A stretch of DNA of 64,000 bases from Adiantum capillus-veneris (taxonomy: Eukaryota > Streptophyta > Polypodiopsida > Polypodiales > Pteridaceae), in contig CM043953.1 of the NCBI GenBank assembly GCA_014529385.2, positions 77,740,872-77,804,871 of the forward strand. The letters are read 5' to 3'. The notes under the pieces were generated by a model. It was not told the origin of the DNA, did no database searches, and saw only the letters and a list, made by a program, of their open reading frames with translations. Positions 48,803 through 59,733 of the stretch are shown one piece after another (the first letter of the stretch is position 1; every line of letters starts with the position of its first letter). The position numbers were made by a program, and so were the translations under genes.

Positions 48803-50899
48803 CAGGGGGGTTATAGAGTGAGAAGTAAAGAGAGAGGAAGAAGGGAGTGGGAGAAGAGGAGGCCTCACATTGAGGAAGCAAGGGTGGATGCTAGAGAAGG
48901 AGATGGAGGAAGGGAAGGCGGTTAGAGAGTAGATGGAGAGAGGAGGTGGAGGAGAGGGAGGATGTTGGGGGAGGAGGTTGAGGAGGAGGAGGAAGCACAT
49001 GGGCGGCAAGAGGAGAAAGGGGAGGTAGGGATGGCGGTCCCCAAAAACAAAAAAAACATGCTCGAAGACCCAACTCATCCATATTGAGCCACTACCCTCA
49101 ATTGCAAGCCTGTTTGAGTAGGGTATTTGCATCTCTTCATTCTCTAATAAGCTCCTTCATAGGAAATTTCAATCTCTTGATGTGTGTGTGTGTGTGTGTG
49201 TGTGTAACCCAACTCAATAGTACTCACAACACTTCACAAGATACAAAATCATATGAATAGAGATGAGAGGAGAACTGCTTGAACCTACCTAGTACCCCCC
49301 AAAAATCTCAGCTTACATGTAGCCAATCTCAATTGCAATCACAAGCTTGATCTCACTCTCACTCTCAATCTTGATTATACTCACAATCTCTCAATTATGT
49401 TAGGTCTCACTAAGAATAGGTGGTTTTACTATTTGGTGAAAATCAAATCCATGCAATAAAAGCATAGACCTGTGCTGGTCTGGATGAGAGTTGAAAAAAT
49501 ACTGGTAGATTTTGGAACACATAGCAAAGAAACTGGTCAAACCATTTAATTGATGACGAACAGCTTGAGTTTGGTTCCGTTCGTTTTCATTTGCACTTGA
49601 TGAAGGGCTTGTATGAGTTCCAATAGTTCTTCAAAAATCTTTGCCGATCCTTTGCCCGCTCCATAAGAGAGAGCCCTTTTATGCAAGCAAGATAGCAGAG
49701 CTTGAACATTTCTTACTATCCACAACTAATAGCTTGATTTGTTTAAGCTCAATCAAAACATCTTGTGATAAAAGATGTTTAGAGTGTAATGCTAGACTTT
49801 TGCATTGTTCCACAATTTCATTATGGATACTGCAAATAAGTGCCAGTGATGAAGTTGTGAATGGTGCCCAATGATTTAGTACCTCATAATCTTATAATTT
49901 GTGTTCAAGTCAAATTGCATCCAATTCACCTTGTCCAGGGGTAATAAGGGAATCACCTGTGAAACAAGTTTGGAGACTGACCTTTCTGGGGGGGCGGGTT
50001 ACTAGAATCAGCTATCAAATTCAAGGCTTGTTTCTCATCTTCTTCTAGTAGATAAAAATCCAAAAGTGGGTTTACCACCTATTCTAGATGTTTGATTTCA
50101 ATGTGGATAGCCGGGATACCATTGATGAAATATAGCTTATTTACAATGGTAGGTAATGATAAGAAATAAAAATCCAAGTCAGAACATTCTTGTGCATCAA
50201 TGATTAGTGATTTGGAAAGAAACAAGGAAAAAGATTCTAAGGGTTTGTCTTTCTCTTTTTGAGAAGGGATGAGCAGAGATAACCAATCATTGATAGATGC
50301 AATGTTAAGGTTGAAAGTGTTTGTGAAACAATCACTTGTTTTTAAAAGTCCAAGAGTGTCTTATGAAATTCAACTCCTTTAAAGCAGGAGAAAGTACAGT
50401 GGGTACCAAGGGGCAGGACTGGGATATCTTTGTCTACACCATACCCAATCGAGTGAGAGATGGGATCCAACACCAATCGAGTGAGAGATGGGATCCAACA
50501 CGAATCCAAAAAAATTTATTAAAACTTTAAATATTTTGACAATTCTAAGAAATCTCAGTATGTGATAGTTACATGACCAAGGGTAACTTGGGAGAAATTG
50601 TGTTTGTTTAAATTTTAATATCCCATCAATTTGAATCATATACTGAGACCCTTATTGTTGAAGACTAATAAAGTTCAAAATATCTTCTATGACACAAGGA
50701 CAACTTTTCTTATGAAATGCCAATCAATTATTAATAAACTAGTTGTACATCAACATTGAAACCCTAATCACATAAGAAGCTTGAATGAGGAGGATAAGCA
50801 AAGACTCCTACTAGATGAAAGCGGAGACTTTTACTTGCCAACCAACCATTAGCACAACTAATTGAAATTATATTGCACATATTGTGTGACATGTATCCA

Positions 50900-51006
50900 A
50901 GAAGCCCCGATTGCTTGTTATTGCTATGACATCCTAGAAACCCCTCTTACCCTAGAAATTTGGGGTTTCTAGGATGTGATAGCAATAAGAAGCAATGGGG
51001 GCTTCT
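50900..51006. ncRNA. Strong foldback, miRNA-precursor-like
   Basis: A 45-bp left arm (50900-50944) is the reverse complement of the right arm (50962-51006) at 42 of 45 positions, around a 17-nt loop. The three mismatches are isolated, as in young plant miRNA precursors. It could also be a short MITE or an accidental inverted duplication. A partial third copy of the arm (catcacatcctagaaattt) lies at 51025-51044. Transcription is unknown. Confidence 0.45.
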
Positions 51007-52417
51007 ACTGAGAAATTTAGAAACATCACATCCTAGAAATTTGTAAACCTCTTAGAAACTTTAAAGATAGTCTCATACCTTACCTTCATAGGTGTGCAAA
51101 AGAGAACACACTATAAAATGGTTTCTACTGAATTATGAGCATTCAAAATAAAAAACTTGGTCATAAACTCCTTTGGGAGACCTCATAGGAGGATTTTAAT
51201 ATAACTAAATAATCACAAACTCTACAAACATGCTTTCTATAATGTGTTTGATCAAAAAGCATCACATGTATTGAAAAAAACCATATAGCCTATATGAAAG
51301 AACTATATGCAAAGAACCAAGCATTTGTATGCAAATATCCAAGCCTCTTTCCTAAAAATCAATTATTTATAGGTAATCCCCTATTTTTCTTCTTAGTTCT
51401 ATTCAATACTTAACAAGTGTGATGTTTGCTTCTTTGTGTTTGTCCTTGATGTGTAGTGTCTAGAAGCTCCTTTTAATTGACGTCGGCTCAATTAACTTTC
51501 CTCCCTTTTGAGTTTAGTGCCTATCCTCAAGCACTGTTGAGAAGTGTCCGTGGAAGCTGGAAGGTTTTTGATTGGTTGTTTGGATTGTACTATCTTCATT
51601 TGTTGATGAATATGTTGATGAGGTTTATTCTGCTGTAGCATCTTGAATGTCCAAGATGTGAGAGACATTATTGCATTGTCCATTGTAGCAACATAATTGC
51701 GAGGCTTCCTCTTTTTTTATTATGAGTATGTACAAGATAAGTAGAGAAGTGAGGATGGAAATTAGGGTCTAATACTTAGATGACTAAAGGAAAAATACCC
51801 AGTGGAAAAAAGTTCCTTAAGGATACATGCATTATTGGAGTACTTATTAGCATGGAAAATATTAACAAAGTATTAAAGGGATTATTTGCCAATGGATATA
51901 GAAATACGAGGGCAACAAATATGAAAGTAGCAATATGGGAAGTTGGTTTGCTTGTTGTAGTCAACTCAAGGTGCATAGGTGGAAGCAGAAAAGAGTGTCT
52001 AATGCATATGTCCAATGATGGGACATTGTATATGCATTCACAGAATTGCATGGAAAAAATTATGGTATGCCAGAAAGATTTTTGAGGGGTTCTTTAGAAA
52101 GAAGGTGTAGCTATATAAACATATGACATGGATTTACAAGCTGGAACCCCTTTAAGAAGGGTTTTTGCTATCAAGGATATGTGCTCTTATCTTACAGTGC
52201 ACTGTGCATGAGTGCTTGAATCTACGTCACTCCACCATGGTTAAGTTAATAGACTTTGACTCTTATGTTCATCTCTTCCAAAATGAGCAACATGACTTAG
52301 ATATGCTCAAATCTTCCAGCTTGAGCATAAGCCTAATAACTACAACTCTTACCACATGAGTTATTAAGTTTTGAGACTAACGCTTTGCTCATTTCTTGGC
52401 TCAGCAGCCAACCTCTA

Positions 52418-53274
52418 CTATGCCAAAGAGTGTTTTTGCACCCTAGTAACTTGAATTTTTACATTCTTAAGCTTGCTTACTACAAGCATATCATCTGGTA
52501 CAAGTAAGCTTGAATCCTCAAAAAGTGGATTATTGAAGGACCAAGTTGGCATTGAAGGTTTCTTTTGAAATACTTGTGTAATCACTTGTGAATTTGCATC
52601 CGTGTTTAATTGGTTGTCCTTCTTTGAATGTGAAGACTCCATTGTCCATTTGATTCTCCAATTATGCCTGTTTTAGGGAGCCTTTGATGTTCTTGTAGGA
52701 CTTTTTTTGGTTGTCAACATTTGACTTTTGACTCGGGACATTGAAAGAATTAGGAATCAAAATCTCTTTATTACCTTTGTAGCTTCTTTGATGACTTTGT
52801 TTAGCGCAAGGTCTTGTTGATCTCTTGAGATATTCAGCAGCTTGTCTGTAAGTGCAATTGGATTTTGATTGACTGGTAGCCAATTCTTCTTATAGCCTAT
52901 CTAAAACCTTTGTGAAAGAGGAAGGTTCTTTGGAATCCACCTCTGCTTTGTATCTTCTTGAGTGTATTTTGGTAGACTTTAGCAGCATTAGGTGCTGTTC
53001 TTTTGTATAACCGCTTCTTAGGTATCCTCATATATTGTCGAGGTTGGTACCCATTTCGCCTTCTTCCTTGGGAGGTTCTTGATTACAATTCATATGCCTT
53101 GATCTTTGATTCTGGTTTGCACATCAGTCTTTTGCCTCTATAATACTCTTCTTCTTGTAAACTGTACTGTGATGATATCCATCCCGATGTGTTTGCCTTT
53201 CTAGGTTGATCTTCTGTCTTCATCCACACTGGATCACTGACTTTCACTAGACTGCTTGGGACAAACACTTGCAT
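52418..53274 (-). other. Unidentified, possibly degraded coding sequence
   Basis: Minus-strand frames at 53083-53274 (with FVPSSLVKVSDPVWMKTEDQ), 52662-52883 (TYRQAAEYLKRSTRPCAKQS) and 52418-52642 have normal, non-repetitive amino-acid composition and lie in order. They could be exons or pieces of one decayed gene. No family was recognised and no splice joins were established. Confidence 0.25.
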
Positions 53275-53820
53275 GAATTGCTCAGGTTTTAATGAGTACT
53301 TGGGTTGATATACCTTTGCTTTTATGGCTGGTTCCCTAGAGCTTTTATGTGGGTCATCAAATGTCTAGGAGTTTCTAAATCAAGTCGGAGATGATCCATG
53401 TGGGTTCTTTGATGTAGAGGCATATGCTATCACATCTTTCACGCTCGTCGGTTGTAGGTCCAATGTCATAATCATCAATCTCTAATTCTCCTAAATGATT
53501 TTCTTATGTTAAACAAATCATTTAATATGGGGAAGTACCAGGGGAGAAAAAGCTACAATATTGGTTAAGCTAGTAGACAAGCCACAGTAGGGATCCAAAA
53601 AGGGGGGCCATCTTCAAAAGAGCAATGTGCACCAATGGGCTTAAAAGACCCTAAGGTTCAGCCCATTAAGACTTCCAAAAAGCAAAGGCTCCAAAATTCA
53701 AAGTTTCTGTCCAAAGGTCAAAAGCCTAGGGAAATTGGATGCTTTGTGTGTGTCCCAAAAGTCTTCAACCATCCCTACATAGGAGGGGGCGAGCCCTAGA
53801 AGTAGGAGATGAGAGAGAAA

Positions 53821-53898
<78 letters not shown>
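53821..53898. repeat. (CA)n microsatellite
   Basis: About 78 bp of pure CA. It may lie inside the 5' LTR of the gypsy element that ends at 55087; the LTR start was not found. The stretch 53.9-55.08 kb has repeated ccaatgag blocks and no genes. Confidence 0.95.
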
Positions 53899-53899
<1 letters not shown>

Positions 53900-55088
53900 G
53901 CTCCCTTTACACAAAGGGAATGAGGGACACATGTCAACTCCCTAGCCCAGATGCCCACAAAGTGTACTCAATTCCTATTGGATGGCCTTGGAGGTGGACC
54001 AATGAGAATTAAGCTAGAGTAAATCTAGTTTAATCAGTTTAAAAACACTTAATACAAGAACCAATAAGAATTAAGCTCTCTAAAAGACTAGTGGACAGTC
54101 TCCCAAGGGGTCCAATGAGCATTTAGAAGCCCAATGACTTGCCTGATTCCTATTGGCCAGGAGGCAAAGGGGTCCAATGAGAGTTTAGTTGAATTAATTA
54201 ATTACCTAAAGCTCTCACAAAAGGGGAAAGGGGGACACATGTCAGAAGACTATCACTTATGCTGCTTAATTTCCATTAGCTAGGCGTGGGGAGGTCCAAT
54301 GAGGTGTGAGGATGAGCAAATAGCAAGAGGGGTCGACCAAGAGGGACAGGGGGCTGATTTTTTCAAGGATTATCACACACACATTCACAAAATCTCATGT
54401 GTGAAGCAAAGAAGACTCTCTCTCCTTCTCAAGCTTTAATGGAAAGCTTACCACCTACTCCAAGCTTGTGAGAAGGGAGGCCTACACCAACAACTCTTGG
54501 CTTTGTGATGCAAATCCAACCAAGAGCCAAGCTTCAATGCATGCTCATCTCCTCACAATGCTAATTACTAAGCTAAGCTATGCTAATATGAGTGATTATG
54601 TGAGGAGATGTACATCTTTCTCGTAAGAATACTCCTTCCTCTCAATCTACTCTCATACCCCGCTAGCTCTCACCATCTTTGAAGGTGTGTGAGGTCTTGG
54701 GTATGAGACCGTGAGGGAATTGATGTTGTGTTTGATAAGTGTTTTTCTTAGTGCATGAAGTTTCCATCTTTATTGCACTACCTAGTATTGAAGGAACACA
54801 AAGAATTGTATTGTAAAATGTCTTTCTTGATGGGAGAAACCATAATACAAAGCCTTTTGGAGGGGGGACCGGCTCCATGCAAATCCGGTCCTCAACTGTT
54901 GTCAATTGCTTAATTTCTCTCTCTTTTGAAGTATTGTTCATGCTATCTAACTAGGTGTTATACTTTTTGTTGCTCTCTCCATCCAAGCACTCTTGTTATT
55001 CTCATTAGGAAGCTATTCTAATGAAATGCTCACTATGTTCATGCTATTTTCCGCTACACACAAGTTACTAGACCATTAAATGTTACAT

Positions 55089-55100
55089 TGGTATCAGAGC
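55089..55100 (+). other. Primer-binding site of a gypsy element
   Basis: TGGTATCAGAGC follows tgttaca (candidate LTR end at 55087), about 400 bp before the gag start. Confidence 0.75.
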
Positions 55101-55494
55101 ACAAGGTTTCTCTTTTCTTGCTCAAGAAGGGAGGTCCTCAAGCTAGCTATAAATGGTTGGTACTATTAATTGCATGTGAGTAAGTAGAATAGGGATTTTT
55201 CAGCCTTACAATGTGTCTGCCTTTGTGCAGTTATTGGGGCATCACCGTCGAGAGCTATGGTCTTAATAGTGGAGTCCTATGGGGCTTGCCTACGGCTTAA
55301 CCACTATTGAGCTATTAGAAGCTTGACAGGAGCCGGGTGTTGAACGACCCTCTCTTCTATTCCTTGCAATTAATGGTATTCGAGCCACGGATACAATAGC
55401 TTGAGTGCTTTTTCTAGAGGGGTAAAGTGGAGTAGCAACTAGGGCTTGAAGTGCCAAAGTACACCTAAAAATTTTACACCGGAAAGTTGTTATA

Positions 55495-57574
55495 ATGGCT
55501 GACAATAGTAAAGAGAGTGAAATTAATGTTGATAACTTTGATATTGCTAATGAGCAAGCTACTAATGATGTCCCAATGCTTGTTAACTATCTTGTTTCTA
55601 GGCTTCAACAAGCCATGGGCAATCCATCCCTCCAAAATGAAGTGCAACGGCAACTTTGTGCTCATGGGATTGTCCAAGATCCCCACCATGATGAGAGAGC
55701 ACCTAGGAAGCCTCCTTGCAAGACTTCCAAAAGAGGCCTCTCTCCGATTCAGAAAGAAGAAGAGGTCCATATGAAGGGCTCAGAAATTTGCTCCTTGATG
55801 ACGCATCTCCTTCTCAAAGGAGAATTCAAGAGCCTTCACCGAAGGAACGAGAAAGAAGCGAGTCTCCTGCCACCTCGACAGAGATGGCTCTACGAAGACG
55901 GCAGGCTAAACGCTCTCCATCACCTCCAAAACGGAGAAGAGCATCGCATACTTCTCCATACCATACTTCAAAGAGGGATGACAAAAAGCAAGAGAAGAAA
56001 AAGGCGAGAAAGAGGACAGCCTTTTCTCCATCTTCTTCATCCTCTTCCTCTTACGTAAGTGATGGTGAAGACAAAAAAGATCAAGGAAAGAAAAAGGCAA
56101 GAAAGAGGTCACCCTCTTCTCCATCTTCCTCAAATTCTTCATCTTCTGAAGAAAGTGATGTGCAACCTTTGAACCATAAAAAAGAAGAGGCCATAGGAAA
56201 TCCTACGTTGCGTGGAAGAGGTTGTCCAAGCTCAAGAAAATCAAAGAGTGAGGGAAGAGCATCTCTTTCCTTACCTATGATGGCACTTTTGGTGCTACAG
56301 ACAAATTCTTGGCCTTTATCTAACAATTCAATGCGGCGTTTGGAGATGAGGGCTTCACAGAGTCCTCTAAGCTATGCCATGTAGCTATGCAGTTTCAAAA
56401 GTACTCTAGGCAATGGTGGTCTAGCCTACGGGCCAACGATGAAGCTCCACAAACATGGAAAGCTGTAAGAGCTTCCATTATGAAGCAGTTTTTGGCCACC
56501 GATGCCAAAGAAAAAGTACTCACCAAATGGCAAAGCTTGAAGCTCTCTCCCTACGAATCCATTCACAAATATGTAGACAAGTTTTGGGATTTACAACTCA
56601 AAGCCACTGTCTTCAAGAAGTTGGATTTTGGAGAGCAAAAGCAACAATTTTGTGTGGGCTTAACTAAAGAAATGGCGGAGTATGTCAACTCCCAAAGGCC
56701 ACGCACCATATCGGCGGTTATACATCATACTATGGTGGCCTCTCAAATCAATTTCCAAACGGGGGCTAAAAGAAATTCTAAGCCAACCAAAAACAAGGGT
56801 TCCTATGAGCCTAAGGGGAAGGACAATGTCCAAAAGTCTCCTAAGGGAAACTCCAACAAAGCTAAAGAGAAGGGAGTTTATAAAGGCCAAGATAAACTCT
56901 CTTCTGAAGTGCTTGAGCATTATCGCAAGGATAACCACTGTTTCAAGTGCGGCGAGCAAGGGCATGCGTACCACGCTTGTCCCCAAAAGAAAACCCGCCA
57001 TGAACCTCCTAGAGCTACCTTGGTTGAAATCCAAGAGGAGGAAATTCACCACAAAGGATCTCCTCTATGCCATGCTTGGGAAAAGGTAAGAGAACATGAT
57101 GCTTTTATTCTCTTTGACCCTGGTTCTACTCACACTTTTATATCTATAGAGTTGGCCACCAAGCTAGGCATACAAGCCTACGAGATGGGTGATGTCCTAT
57201 CCGCAGACAGTGCTTTCAAGGGGCAAGAAGCTTCAGTCACTCCCTTAATCGGGAAATTGAGGCTCCATGTCCAAAGTTATGTGGACAAAGGGGACTTCTT
57301 TATCTCTCCTCTCAAGCATGAGGATGTAATCCTAGGGGCACCATGGTTTGATCACATGGCTGCCAATGTTAAATTCCCTAAAAGGAGAATCTCCTTTAAG
57401 TTCAGGGAAAAAGATATGTATATAGATGCTAAGGAAATGGGTAACACTATACCCATTGTACATACACAAGCCTTCAACAAGTCAATAATGAGCTCTATTT
57501 CTGTGTACATGATCTTTATTAAAGATTCTCAAAATGAACCTAATGTTTTAGCAAAAGAAAATATACACAATTAA
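55495..57574 (+). pseudogene. Ty3/gypsy gag and protease, frame-broken and truncated
   Basis: Starts MADNSKESEINVDNF. A frameshift near 55715 leads into a Ser/Arg/Lys-rich linker (KRSPSPPKRRRAS). A second shift leads to the retrotransposon gag domain ('FGATDKFLAF', a TAA stop, 'QFNAAFGDEGFTESSK', 'WWSSLRANDEAPQTWKA'), clean from 56387 to 57574. The CCHC knuckle CFKCGEQGHAYHAC is at 56941-56982, and the protease motif LFDPGSTHTFIS at 57112-57147. RT, RNase H and integrase are missing because a CACTA transposon begins 50 bp after the last codon. The unrelated gypsy integrase at 34.8 kb need not be from the same family. Confidence 0.9.
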
Positions 57575-57664
57575 AAGGAATTAGAGGTATCCAAATTTCT
57601 CAAGGGGTTTTCAAGATGTCTTTCACTACAAGAGGTTGTGTGCTCTTGTGACGCTGTTAGCGAC

Positions 57665-57865
57665 GGAAATACATTGGGTTTTTATAACCCCCGGCGTCGC
57701 TAAAACCGTCGCTACGAGCGTCGCTATATGCGTCTCTATCAGCGTCGCTATATAGCGACGCATATAGCGACGCCTATAGCGACGGTCTCACAGAAGACTA
57801 TAGCGACGCTCATAGCGACGCTACAGAGCCATAAATAGCGACGCTTATAGCGACGCCCGAGAGAA
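57665..57865. repeat. CACTA subterminal repeats
   Basis: About a dozen copies of the 8-9-bp motif tagcgacg(c) or its reverse complement gcgtcgcta, several arranged as palindromes. In En/Spm the small transposon protein binds such subterminal repeats to bring the ends together; that role here follows from the family. Confidence 0.85.
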
Positions 57866-57874
57866 TATTTTTTT

Positions 57875-57903
57875 GGTGGCAGGGCATTGAATGCCCTGCC
57901 ACC
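57875..57903. other. Perfect 14-bp hairpin
   Basis: GGTGGCAGGGCATT, one base, then its reverse complement AATGCCCTGCCACC. It lies between the subterminal repeats and the 3' end of the Transposase_24-type gene; function unknown. Confidence 0.8.
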
Positions 57904-58222
57904 CATCAACCATATTGTACTTGATTCACTTTTTTAAAAAAAGTGCAAAGGTAAATAAGAGACCCAAAATAGTCACCCACAAGACGCATTGTTTGCAAAA
58001 TTGACAATTGTACACATCATAAGCAAAATGAAATGATAGGCAAATGTAATAATGACAATTGTACAACATCATAGGCATAAAGAATTTATTGGCAAAAGGA
58101 ACTGCGGTGACAAATGTAATAATATACATGGTTCAAAAAGACGTATAAAATCCGTCTCATGATACATAAGCTATGAGAAACCCTAAACTAATGCTATCTA
58201 GCTACGGCTAAACTGACGTCGT

Positions 58223-59536
58223 CTAGTCAGACGTCTCATCGCGTCCAAGCGGCGTATCTGTCGGATTCTGCAAAAAAAGACAATAAGACAGTTTTCAGTA
58301 AATATAAACATATAACGACATTTATAAAACAATACAAAAAATAAAAAAGAGTAAACCCTAATACTAACCATGCCGCCGCGAGAACTGAGAATGTCCATCA
58401 GGGCGTTTAAGCCCTTCCTGCCTGCGTACTCGCGCTCGTACGGTGTGGGATCACGTCCTGTCATCGACCACTGTCAAAACATACAAAGATTTCATTATGT
58501 TAGAACTAAAAAACTCATAAACCCCAAACTATCGAACATGCATAAAGAGCAATGTGAAAAGACTTACAAAATCGGCCTCAAATGATGCCCATCCACCGCT
58601 CCCCAAGTGGTGCGAGCTCCCTGCCTCTACTCGCGCTCTGGCTGCATCCTTTTGTTGCTTCCACTTGTCGGGATTCTCGCGCGCTGCTTTCTTCGCATTC
58701 TTCCAATCTTCTTTGGCCAGCCAATCTGGCCTGTTCCACCCATTCTTGATTGCTTTTTGCACTTCGGAACGCTTGTGTTTGCAGTATTCGCGCATTCGAA
58801 TCTTCATCAGGTCTTCATTGAAGCGCTGATCCCGTGTTGGAACGGGAAACTCATCATGAAGTATGCTGATGACTCTGTTTTTTAAATCACTTGGTACTTC
58901 ACTCCATTTGTTTAGTATATAGTGTCTAAACAGCTGAGAGCAAAGACCACGCATGCGCGAGATCACCTTCTTGCCGTCATCATCCATGATGATGCCGCCG
59001 CTGATGTCGACGGAGTAAGGCAAGCCCTCTGGCCGGTGACGCGTGAACCTGGGTGTCCCGGTAGGGGTCTCTAGCGGCGTGTCGATGGGGGTACGGACGT
59101 CAGGTGTCTCCACCGGCGTCTAGGCCCCGAAGCGAGGAGTGTCGAGTGGGGTGGCTCCTGGCGGAGTAGGTAGAGGTGTGTAGCTTCTAGGAACGGTCAG
59201 CCGTGCAAAACCTGGCGTAGACGGCGATGCTGTGGCTGGTGTGGGGGCGGGCAAAGAAGGGGAGGGTAAAGAGCCTCGTCGAACACGAGGCGGTGTGGAG
59301 GCATCGGTGGCGGAATCCCCACAACAACCGCCACCGCCACCACTAGAGCGCCGGTGTCTAGACGAGTGTGACGCTCGTCTCGTCGACGCCGAAGCTTCGG
59401 AGCGCGCCGAATGCTCCGAAAGAGAGGGAGATGCGGATGGTGTAGGAACGCGCGATGATGCGCCAGAGCGATGACGCTCCACGTACCACTGTCTCTGCTG
59501 CGGTGACAAAGAAGAAAGAAACTCCTCATCATCCAT
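58223..59536 (-). CDS. CACTA second gene, Transposase_24 (Ptta/En/Spm)-type protein, one in-frame stop
   Basis: Join on the minus strand: 59536-58568, 58470-58369, 58267-58223; all introns GT...AG, phase 0. Length 371 residues if the TAG at 59122-59120 (after TPRFGA) is passed. The N-terminal third is Ser/Pro/Arg/Thr-rich and disordered (repeated TP-x-x-TP). The C-terminal part has the helical DNA-binding-type region 'LCSQLFRHYILNKWSEVP', a basic 'KHKRSEVQKAIKNGW' segment and the family motif GRDPTPYE in exon 2. Related proteins are thought to bind transposon ends with TNP2. The single TAG may be a recent inactivating change, or may lie in an unrecognised intron. Confidence 0.75.
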
Positions 59537-59733
59537 ACCTGCATTAAACACACGAATATTTAAACTTAATATTGAATGAATAGAGTAGACAATGACGCAA
59601 AGACCATTAAATACAATGACGTAATGACGTATATAAATACAATGACGCAATGAATCGAGTGATAGAAGAGGCAAGTTGAAAACAGAGCTTTTACAGCACG
59701 GAGCAAAATTGTTCAAATACAATATTTGTGGCT

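Larger units (their letters stand above)
48802..53700. other. Gene-poor stretch
   Basis: No retroelement domain was recognised. Features: a (GT)n tract at about 49181-49203, a two-copy 28-bp repeat at 50449-50503 (cgagtgagagatgggatcca), the foldback at 50900-51006, and several unidentified minus-strand frames between 52.4 and 53.3 kb. Confidence 0.5.

Noticed and set aside
57112-57147. Protease motif with DPGS instead of DSG/DTG as an inactivating change
   Set aside because: Variation at the second position occurs in plant gypsy proteases as far as I recall; not enough to call unusual.
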